A DNA stretch of 64,000 nt from Plumapathes pennacea (lineage: Eukaryota; Cnidaria; Anthozoa; Antipatharia; Myriopathidae), in assembly GCA_964036295.1 (NCBI GenBank), contig OZ038465.1:5504667-5568666 (forward strand). Direction: 5' to 3'. Positions within the stretch are counted from its first letter, which is position 1. Every line of letters begins with the position of its first letter. The notes under the pieces are model-generated. The model saw only the letters and a program-made list of their open reading frames with translations. It made no database searches and was not told the DNA's origin. Shown here piece after piece: positions 38,101 through 48,500 of the stretch. A program made the translations under genes and the position numbers.

Positions 38101-41100
38101 TATTGTTAATGCAGTCTACTTCAAGTCTGAAGAATAATGAAGGTGACTTGAATAATCCCACACATGACTACATTTACCACATACTAACAAAATCTCAATG
38201 TTCATTGAATGTTACCTTTGTGAAGGATTTGTAGAATTCATTGTATTCCTCATCTTTCACTTCTTTTGGTTTTTTGGTCCAGATTGGCTTGTTGGTGTTG
38301 ATCAGCTCCCAGTCCCAGATAGTCTTCTCAACCTTTGATAAACAATAACAGCATTATTTTATCATATAGGTTACACTACATGTGAATGGCTCGGGATCAT
38401 CAGCAATAGCTCACTACTTCTGAAGATCAATGTAACAACCACACATGCCAACAAACAACCAGATGAACTTGTAAATAGAAATCAGGTTGGCTTGAGAGCC
38501 TGATATTTAAAGGAAACATGTACAGTAGTATAAATCCTTGATCAGATGAAACTTCATCAGTTTCACTTAACTGTATGTACAAAATTGTACACATACCACA
38601 GGCTTCAGCTGAGGGTGCAAAAGGGTACAACAGCAATATATAATCAAATTAGTTCTTGTACCTTTTTGGTCTTTGGTTTCTTTTCTTTGTCTTCAGTCTC
38701 TTCCTCTACTTCAGCATCATCATCATCCTTGTCTTCTTTGTCTTTCTCCTCATCTTTGTCTTTGTCTTTGTCTTCACCTTCCTCCTCCTTCTTGTCCTCT
38801 GCTCCCTCTTCTTTCTTGTCCTCTTCTTTGGCCTCCTCTTCCTCAATGGGCTCTTCAACTTCTTCTGTTTTGCTTGTCCACAAGAAGATGTTGAAGTTGA
38901 TGAACTGACTGTATTTCTTGACCAAATCTTTGATGGTATCAGGCTCCAAGAAGTCACGAGCCTCCTCTTTCAGGTAAACACTGCAATCAAAGGAAAGATC
39001 AGAATACAAATATTCTCCCAGCCATAAGATAAGAAAATGTATGAGTGATGAAAGGAGAATTGACCATTTATCTCTTTCAGTTTCTAATTGTCTGAGAAAT
39101 ATCAAATGTTAAGTTTTTCATTCTGCATAATAATCTCTGGAGACTAAGGATTTGTTTTTGTGGTTGCTTAGACAGCCAAAATAATGCCAAATTTTGGGTT
39201 GGGGAACCCAAACACAGGGACACTTGAACAATTATTAAATTGTTAACCCAAGTGGGTCACCTTGACAGTACCTCTTGATCTTTACTAACCTGATTGTAGT
39301 TCCTCTCTTGAGGGTATCTCCACGAGGATCCTCTGTAATGCTAAAGGAGTTGGCATCAGACTCCCAGACGTACTGTTTGTCATCATTGTGTTTTGTTGTG
39401 ACAATAACACGGTCAGCTACAAGGAATGAGGAGTAGAATCCAACACCAAACTGACCAATCAGATCATTGGTTTGGTCAGATGACTGGGCTTCCTACAAAA
39501 ATAGAAGACAAAATTAGAAAAAGAGGAGGACTTAATGAAGTCAATGAAAATGTTTCTATAATATGTTATGCATATATGGTATATGACCCATGAAGAATAT
39601 GCAAGTGAATTGATCTTTGTGTTAAAATGTTTCTATAATATGTTATGCATATGGTATATGACCCATGAAGAATATGCAAGTGAATTGATCTTTGTGTTTG
39701 TTTTAAAGTCTCCAAACTGTATGGCAGATGTTGTGGTGGAAGAATAGCAAGAGAACTGGCAGGTTATCAGTGACTCAGGAGTAAATGGTAATCATACCTG
39801 AATCTTTTGGAAGAATTCACTGGTACCAGACTTGGCAATAGTTCCAAGATTTTTTACTAAGTCATCTTTGGTCATGCCAATACCGGTGTCTGTCACATGA
39901 AGGACATTATTTTCTTTGTCAGCTTTGATTTTGATTGACAGCTCCTCTGTTGCGGCAAGCGCTGTTTTGTCGGTCAATGACAAAAACCTGATCTTGTCAA
40001 GTGCATCTGAAGAGTTGGAGATAAGTTCTCGGAGGAAAATCTGCAAATCAGAGGAAATTATTGTTTAGAACATCAGGATGGTTGTGACACATCAGGGTTT
40101 TTTCTTTTTCTTCTTTCTTTTTTTTTTGCAGGGGGGAGGAGGCATCTATGGTACGAAGTATGGTAGGGTAATGAATACATTTTTGGGAGCAATTTTGGTT
40201 CAAGTTGCATGTGGATAAATCTGAATTTGACTGATTTTCCTCACCTCCTTATTTCTGTACAAAGAGTTGATAATTAGCTTCATCATACGGTTGACTTCAG
40301 CTTGAAAGGTGAACTTCTCTGCCTTGTCCCTAAGTTCTTTCATCTGAGCAACATTCAACCCATCTAGTTTGATGGCCTCTTCTTCTCTCTCTACGGCTTC
40401 ATCGTCTGTTTTTGATCCCTCTCTGCTTTTCCCAATATCTTCATCTACCTTTGGTGCGGCTTCAGGTTCTGTTTCTTTTGCCTCTTCTTCGGCTACACAG
40501 AGATTAACTGTTCACAAAATACAAAAAAGCCTTTTACTTCCAAGTCCAGAAAACAGATTGATCAAGAAAACAAGGTGCTGCATGTGATGAGAGTGATGCA
40601 CATGTACACAACGTTGTAAAATGTATATAGTGTACCATACTGCAGCTCAACATTTATTATTAAATTAAACATGCAATTCACTCCTGATCATTGCATTAAT
40701 ATTAAAAATATATATGAGCTATAGTGCAAGAACTTTGCCTTGACAGTAACTCCAATTTACTTTCTGAATAATTATAATGACTATGTACTGTATCTGGCAG
40801 TCAAAAGGTTATTAGGATGGGAAATACTGTACGGTAAGATACATTCTGGCAAGTATTATTATTCTAGTTAGAAGTTTGCAATATTTCATGTTATTAGAAG
40901 TGTGTACACTACATGTGTGTAATTTATAAATGCTAGTACAGTACTTATTTTTATCTGTAGAAAAAAATAAGAAAATGTGTGAACAACTTTAATACTTGAA
41001 TGTATGAATTGCTGTTATGAATCAGAAATATTTGAAGTAACAGCATATTGATAGGAACCTTAAGTGCATTATCTATTCTAAAAGGAGTTACTTAACTGAT

Positions 41101-41969
41101 CAAACTGACTTATTGTTTGGTGCAAGGCTGAATCAACACAATACCATAAATGCTGGTACAGGCACACAATCAGTTGACAGAAAATGATAGCTTTGGTGCA
41201 ATTAAATGCTAACAGATTTTTAAAAGCCTCTGTAAAAAAATAAACAAATCAGTACTTGGATTAAAAATTTATTTTGATGTGACGTATTAATGAGGGGTGT
41301 TGAATGGCACGAAATGGTTGGTCCACATAAGCTCCCTCATCCAATCAGAATGTGCCATCTCAAAAACTACTTTTTCAAATGTGAATGGATTTTACTACCG
41401 AGGGCAATTAACCCAGATATGAAATTACAGAGCCAAAATGCTTTAAGATATAGCCTCGAAACAAACTCTTTAGAACATGTTTATAAATTGTAAATACATT
41501 TCAGATCAATAAAACTTGCTTGGAGGTGAACGATTGGAATATTTTAGAAACTCGATAAGGCAAATCTTTGAGGTGCATGTAATTTCATTAGTGATAGCTT
41601 ACTTGATGCATTCTCCTTTATCATAAACTGGGTTTGCAGTGCTTAATTAATTCTTGCCTTTTCCAAGGATTTGTGCAGGTTTTCGACTCGAAAGGAAATC
41701 AAACTTCTGAATTAGAAAATTCTCTCGGTTTATAAGTAGCTGAGAACTACAAGAGGGTTACTCGAATTTCCTGTCAATAGTGAAACGGCTAACTCATACA
41801 AGCAGGCAAACAAGTAATTTAAGTTGCTGGAACGAATTGAACGTAGCTGGTAGATTGCAAAACTCACCGGAAGCGAAGCAAAATGTGGAAATACAAAGTA
41901 ACATAAACTGTACTTACAACTGACTAAAAGGACAGCCAACAGGCCCAAGAGATATGCCTTTCTTCTCAT
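35140..41969 (-). CDS. HSP90B1: Endoplasmin (GRP94), ER-lumen HSP90
   Basis: Eleven coding exons on the minus strand: 41969-41918, 40492-40245, 40040-39798, 39492-39290, 38980-38662, 38332-38216, 38084-37711, 37497-36940, 36300-36138, 35829-35569, 35181-35140, giving 859 aa (human 803). A signal peptide ([17 protein letters not shown]) starts it; there is no upstream in-frame ATG. The GHKL ATPase domain has [15 protein letters not shown] (E105, N109), DTGIGM (D151) and [11 protein letters not shown] long acidic linker (Glu/Asp/Lys, exon 5) precedes the middle domain, which has the catalytic Arg loop [17 protein letters not shown]. The dimerisation domain and a very acidic tail (exon 10) follow. 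Exon 11 encodes [13 protein letters not shown], a true KDEL retrieval signal. It folds secretory and membrane clients in the ER. It is divergent from CRELD, with ER-stress elements between the two. All junctions keep phase. Confidence 0.98.
36701..36934. repeat. Three 78-bp tandem repeats in HSP90B1 intron 8
   Basis: Copies start at 36701, 36779 and 36857 with GAAACCCAAGCAGGGATGGC and differ at only a few positions. The array stops five bases from the exon 8 splice donor. Because 78 is a multiple of three the array is open on the minus strand, but exon 8 reads into TAA at the junction, so it is not an exon extension. Confidence 0.9.
39547..39698. repeat. Two-copy 77-bp tandem duplication in HSP90B1 intron 3
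   Basis: TGTTTCTATAATATGTTATG through TGAATTGATCTTTGTGTT occurs twice in a row; the second copy has a 2-base deletion in an AT run. Confidence 0.9.
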
Positions 41970-42073
41970 CGTCGGAGAAAAGTTTCCTAAACACAAAACT
42001 ATTGATGCTCTTAAAGGTACCGTACAAAACTTTGACAGAGAGGAAGTGCAAGCTGTCTTTGAACTTCTCAAAG

Positions 42074-42092
42074 CCAACCAAAGTTGTCCACG
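42074..42092 (+). promoter_or_regulatory. ERSE-like element (one mismatch)
   Basis: CCAAC - 9 nt - CCACG. Only the last base of the CCAAT half differs from CCAAT-N9-CCACG. Spacing is exact. Confidence 0.6.
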
Positions 42093-42101
42093 AGCAAAGC
42101 G

Positions 42102-42120
42102 CGTGGCCCGCGCTTATTGG
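42102..42120 (-). promoter_or_regulatory. Perfect ER-stress response element
   Basis: CGTGG-CCCGCGCTT-ATTGG on the plus strand, which is CCAAT-N9-CCACG on the minus strand. The known binding scheme is NF-Y at CCAAT and ATF6/XBP1 at CCACG. It lies 133 bases upstream of the HSP90B1 ATG, in its direction. Confidence 0.85.
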
Positions 42121-42142
42121 CTAATTTTGCCCACGTGACAGA

Positions 42143-42161
42143 CGTGGCCCTGTGTGATTGG
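42143..42161 (-). promoter_or_regulatory. Second perfect ER-stress response element
   Basis: CGTGG-CCCTGTGTG-ATTGG on the plus strand; again a perfect CCAAT-N9-CCACG on the minus strand, 41 bases from the first. Confidence 0.85.
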
Positions 42162-42585
42162 ACACAGGAAGCCGGTCGGCAAAAGAAGGGCTATGAGATA
42201 TTACAAGCACGAAAAATACCTTGAACCAAAGTCATGTTATTAATCTGAGTGTTTTGTTTCTTTAAAGCCTAGAATATGCACAAGGTTGCAGTTTAATTAC
42301 GTACTGTAGCATGGTCAGAATTATAATCTCAAAGTTGGCAGAAACGGGCTATTGACTCAGTCAACTCTTTGATGAATAATGAAATTCTCCCTTCACTCTC
42401 CCCGGTTTTCCCTGCACTACGAGGGGAGACTGCTGGAATACACATAGTATGACACAACTTTCAGCTGTAAAAATGTACGATCTGTTTTGATTTGAAGTCT
42501 CAAAATTCCCTGGCCTTTTGTGCAAATCGGAGGCAAACTTCGTGTGGGAGGACCGATTCCAGTTGCTGTGTAGAAATTGACAACA

Positions 42586-45500
42586 ATGGAAATCAGCAAA
42601 AATAGTATTTATATATTGTTTAAAATTCTTATGCTATTGGATGTTTTACTGTGTCAAGGAGGGAAGAGAGATGCTAAAGATAAATGTCCCACTTGCAAGG
42701 ACATTGTTGAAGCATTTCAAAAGGTAAGTGTTCGATCAAGTTTTAGAATTTATATACGGATCGTAGAAAACTGCCAAATGAAGGATACATCACTTACAAA
42801 CTCCACATACTCCTTCACATTTTGATATTTTATTACGTTACTTTTTAAAATACTTTGTCGGCAGTTGGTAGCAAAGCATTTTAGGCTCAATAGCGATTAC
42901 AGACAAAATTTTCCATTCATTGCACGGATTGCAGTTATAATATACGCGTATGACATGCATATAGACGTCCATAGAAAAAAAAAGCAGGTGAAATATTATT
43001 TTGTTTGGGTTTAAAGCAGCTGGTCAGAGTATCGATTCTCCTATCACTTTAACTCGCACATGTAGGTTAGATATATTAGGATATTTAGTAATCTGAGAGT
43101 TGAGTAAAATGAAAATTTGTCAGCTAAGTGTATACCACACAAGTGAATAAGTGCATTTGACACGTTCTGATTGGCTGACCAGTCTTCCATCTCAGAATAG
43201 CTAGTACTATTCACCTCCTGGCGGCTTCTGGTGAAACAGTCTAGCATGCGAACCCATTTTTTTCCTATTTTTGTCAGAAAATAAAAGAGCTATTTGGGAG
43301 CAGGCTATAACTTGTGCATACAGTAGTATATTATAGTTTGTCTCAATGTCGGTGAATACAGCAGTGAACATTATCTTGCTAAAGAGGCTTGGTAAATATC
43401 CACTGCCATTCACCTCCACATTGGCAAAACATTTTAATAATCACATTTTCCAACTGTGCATACCCAGCTTTTGGGGTTTTGGATAATGCTACCCGGAGGC
43501 TGAGAATCTGACCAGTTTTTGTGAACCAGCATAAACCAGTCTGAATCTGTGCCTGTAGCCCTAATGTTGCTTTTTACAAAATAATAAGGAATGCTCAGTG
43601 ATTGTGCTCCACATCAGCACACCTCCAAACCCCATGCATGTGCATACACTTGGGCCTAAATGGCTCTAATTAAATGAATGGTACACATGGGTACTTCAAT
43701 CTAATGGCTTTTTAATAGTAAAATGACTGGAAGAAAACTGACTGGAAAGAATGCCCAATGTTCAAATGCTTAAGGTTTATTCTTTATGTTGTTTTTCCTT
43801 ATGATGCCCTGTAAAGTATAAGTGATGGAGTAGTTATGTTGCTAAAAATCATTCAGAGTCCCTTGTGCCAGATACCAGTACAGTTAATTACATCCTGGAA
43901 GTCTTATAGACCTTACTTCACTTTGACTCCCTTAAATACAGGGGGTAGAAAAGACAGAAAATGCCAATTATGGTGGAGGAAACACAGAGTGGGAAGAACG
44001 AGCACTTGGAAGCTATGCAAAAAGGTGTGAGTTGTTACTTGTATTAATGTTAGACAGCATAATTACCAATGGTTTTTGCATGAGAAGTTGATTATTTGGC
44101 CACAGTCATTGATGTGGTATATATCAAGTTGATTATAGAAATTTTTATGTACAATTATCATATTACAGACTGCATGTTTATGTATGTCCAGTAACTCCAG
44201 AGTTCGGCTTGAAAAAATATGTTATATCATTTATTTTTACAGTGAAACTAGATTAGTTGAAATTGTGGAAGGTCTCTGTTCTGACAGTGCATCAGAGGTA
44301 AGCTGTTCAGTCACTTGATGTAGTAAATTAAAAAGGTATGATAAATTTATTACATATCAATATGTAATAATAATATTAAAACTGTGGATTATTGGACTTA
44401 ACCATGAACACAAACAACAAAAATAATTATTATTTTACCATATACCATATGGTACTGTATGTAATAAATAAGGACCGAGATAATTATTTATTTACCGTTG
44501 TTTTATTTTCTTGTTAACAGTGCCATTCAATGGTTGAAGAGCATGAAGAGACATTAGAGGATTGGTGGTTTAAATTGTGAGTTGCATCACAATGTTCTTA
44601 CTGAACTGCAGATTATCGTAACACCAGCGTGTACTTTTTTTCAGGGGCATACACCCACAGGGTTTACTCAATTATGTGTACAGTGGAGTCTTGATAACTT
44701 GAACCTCAGTAATTCGAAGCAAAAGTTATTTCCCTTTGATTTGCTAACACTGTAATTTTACCCCCAACATAATTAGAGCTCCCGATTACTTGAACCAATT
44801 TTCATTTCTCTTGGAGGTTCAAGTTATTGGGATTTCACTATAGATTTAACCTTTTGAGTCATGATGTTATACTCTTAGTGTTATTTTTAGAAAAGGATCG
44901 GAAATATAAGGATCGAGCTAATACAAGAATAGTGCTACTCATCAATAGCTTTCATTTGGTTGATTAATTACTTTACTTTGTAATCTTATTGCAATTCTTG
45001 TATTTTTGTCCAAATTGTGTTGAGAGTTGAAGCTGCACTGTACAATTTGACAATTGTTTCATAAAGTCTTAGTTTATATTTGTGTCCAATTTGACTTTGG
45101 GTTAAGTTGTATCACTCTGTTGTTATTTTTGTGATTGTTTTGCAGTCAGTCAAAAGATATAGATCTGAAGAATTGGTTTTGTGTGGATAAATTGAAAGGT
45201 GGGTGCTGGATCTGTCAGTACCCATGACATCTTTAACCATTTGCTATTTTCTTATTTCTGGCTGTTTTAGGTATGGATTGGTAGGGAGGAGGGAGGTATG
45301 GGTGTGGTGGGATTGAGTCAGGTGTTAGGGACAGAGTGGGTAACTGACTATGTGAGCAGTAAATGATCAGGATCTAAATAACTTCCAGCTTCGGCTCTTC
45401 AGGCACCAGGATGCTGGGTGGAGACAATATTTGAAGCTAAAATGAATATAAGGGTTGTGATTGTGGATATGGGAGATTAATTAAGACAGAATAAAAGAAA

Positions 45501-48500
45501 GAAAGAATGTACACAGTGAAAGAACTGATCCAGTGTATGTTTATTGTTATTTAGTTTGCTGCCCAAATGGTACCTATGGGTCAGACTGCAAAGGTGAGAG
45601 ATAAAATAACTTCATATCATAATATTATATATCAATTTAAAGCATGTTGGAAGAATAAAATTAGGAACTTTGTATACTTATCTATTGTTTTGTTGGTAAA
45701 CAGATTGTCCAGGAGGAAAAGAAAATACCTGCAATGGTCATGGGCAGTGTGAGGTACTTAAGACATGAAGAAAACATTACAGCAAGCACACATACACGTA
45801 GCACATAGTGTTTCCTAGTGCAAGTCTTGCATCTTGCATTAAGTTTTGTCCTACATAGAGAGTGAATCATTTGCCACTTTTACTGGAGGACCTACCTGTG
45901 CCCCTGGAAGTTACAGAGTTTTCCTGAAGTGATTGTTGTGATGGGAATCTGGCGATTGGCATTGAAGTTGTGAATGTGTTTTGTTACAGGGTGATGGAAG
46001 CCGGAAGGGTTCTGGAAAGTGTGATTGTGATGCTGGATATGAAGGTGACACCTGCGATGAGTGTGCTGATGATTTCTTTGAAGAGAAGGATGAAGATTCA
46101 AAGTTAAAATGCACAGGTGAGCTGGTACAGTCTTTTCAATTTGTACTTACACACACTGTAGTTCTGCTGTTGAAAAGGAAGTACTGTGTTAAAAAAGACA
46201 ATCAGACCAATTTTGTTTTTTTTTTACGTAACTAGTTTAGATAAGATCATGTGATCCTGTGTTGATATTTTGTACATGGGGAGGGGTGGAGTAGGAAGGG
46301 ATGTAGAGTTACTTGTTGACTGGTATTAAAAGGTATGAAAACAAAGTACAAACATGAAGAGAAAGCCTTTCTCAATCAGACATTTATAATTTGCGATGTG
46401 TTTCCTCTGACCTTTCCCCTTCTCAATTGTACAAGCTCTGGCCTGCCAATTGAAATGTAAGTCCATGCAAATGGGTAGCACAAGTTTGAAAACTTGCATT
46501 GCTAGGCATCAACTTACATCTCAGCTGTAAAAGTTTGCAAACACTTGAGCAGTCTTGTTAATTAAGCTTTTTTCTTTCTGCACAGCCTGTCATGAAGCAT
46601 GTGAAGGAGGTTGTACAGGAAGTTCACCAAAGGACTGTGAGAAATGCAAAGAAGGATGGGAGAAGTCTGATGATGGGGAATGTAAAGGTGGGGTTGTATT
46701 TCTACAGATGAGTAACACAGATGTAGCTTTTTATTGAGCTGCAATACATCAAATAATAATTTTGTTGTAGTATATACCACACAAGTTTAATGGCAACCCT
46801 CAAATAATTATTTTATGTTCTGAGTCCAATGGGCAATAATTGGGTTCACTGGAGATTTTCTCTTTTACTTTAAGCACTTTTCTAATGTGCCATTTTATTT
46901 GTCTTCAGATAAAGATGAATGTACTGAGGAAGGGAAGTGTGAGTCTGGAGAGTATTGTGTGAACACTCCAGGATCTTACACGTGTCAAGGTGAGCAGTAT
47001 GACAGCCACTTCTCTCCAGCAGTCAGATTTTCTTGTCCTGACCATTGATCCATGCATTAATTTGACTCTTTATATTCAACTGTAGTAAAAATTGTTGAGC
47101 CACAAACTATTATTCTTACCTTGTGTTGCTGACTCTTGTCCAGCTCTGAAAATAGATGGATATACACAGAAATAACGAACAAAATCTTGCTTTTTCAGGG
47201 TGTGATGTAGCATGTGTTTCATGTACGGGCGAAGGAGCAAAAAAATGCACAGAATGCAGTTCAGGATATGAAATGACTGATGATGGCTGTACAGGTAAAC
47301 AAACAACGAGTGTAACTTTGTTAATGAGTGGGCACTGGTGCTATCTCCCGGGGTGGGGGTACTCGATCCCTATGGTCGACTATACGGGAGGATCCACCCG
47401 AAAGGGGTCCGTTTTTTAGCTTTTGGTATTAAAAGCAATATAGAAAAACGAAGCTTTTTGGTATTTAAAAGGGCGGGTAAGAAGGGCCAGTAATTAGAGA
47501 CAAAGGAAAATCGTATTGGCATTTTTACAGAGGTTCTAAAACTAGTCCTGCGACTGATAAGTTCGTTAAAGTCGCGTCGACAAGTTGCGTGCGGTTTTTC
47601 TGGACGTTTTCCTGTTCAGAGCGATAAAAGAGGGACAAAAGTGTCACCATTTCGACTCCAGAACGGTATTTGAAAGGGTAAGGCGTTAAAAGCCTTCGTT
47701 GATTGACAGAAAGTTTTGAGAACATTTCTCGTTTCTCGCATTCTGCGGACAGATGTAAACGAGTGTGTTGAGACTGACAAGTGTGAATCTGGAAAATACT
47801 GTGTAAACACTGCAGGATCCCACACGTGTGAAGGTTAGTTGTTGTTGTTGTTATTGTTATTGTTATTGTTGTTGTTGTTTGTGATGGTGGGATAAATCAC
47901 CTTTCGTGCAAAACGTCAAATCGTACAACAAGTGGAAAGAGTTCAATTGCAGTTGGGCGGCGTTTTTACGTGATTGCATAGATTAGGCTGATTCTTACAG
48001 AGAAAAAAGGCAAAATAATAATAATAAAAAAAAAAACACTGAAACAAATTAAACGTACCTATCAGTTTGGCACAGTACCCAATAAGAAATTGCGAAAGAA
48101 TGGTCGTACTTCTTGGTTTTTGAGGAATAAATTCTGATTGGATGAAGCATATGGCGTCGTGGAAGTCGTTTGTCGGCTCGGCTCGTTTTGCAGACGGTAT
48201 TTTTGGTCTTCGCATTGCAACAGGCGGGGAATCCGTCTGTTTTCGCAAGATAAGAATACTGGTTAATCCGCTCATGTGCTGAACTGTCCTTGTATAGACT
48301 GCCATGAGTCTTGTGAAGGAGATTGCACCGGCGAAGGTCCTAAAGGCTGTCAAGCCTGCAAAACCGGTTACACCATGAGCGACGAAGAAGGATGTAAAGG
48401 TGAGTTCAGTACGGTCAAATCTCACTACAACACTCATACATTTTCCTATTGAATGGTGAATGAAAGAGTTAACATTCATTTAGGCCGTTTTTTCTTGGCT

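Larger units (their letters stand above)
41970..42585. promoter_or_regulatory. Bidirectional promoter region HSP90B1 / CRELD
   Basis: The two start codons are 616 bases apart and point away from each other. The interval carries three ER-stress response elements (two perfect, one with a single mismatch) between 42074 and 42161, plus CCCACGTGAC between them. GRP94 promoters in vertebrates carry several such elements, and vertebrate CRELD2 is an ER-stress gene. Shared control is therefore likely, though transcription starts are not defined here. Confidence 0.75.

Noticed and set aside
38656-39027. Leu/Phe-rich and Ser-rich plus-strand open frames
   Set aside because: Antisense shadows of the Glu/Asp/Lys-rich linker in HSP90B1 exon 5. 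The same applies at 35657-35875.
47340-47420. GC-rich segment in CRELD intron 11 as an exon
   Set aside because: It would break the phase-1 module pattern and has no Cys pattern; it looks like a dispersed repeat fragment.
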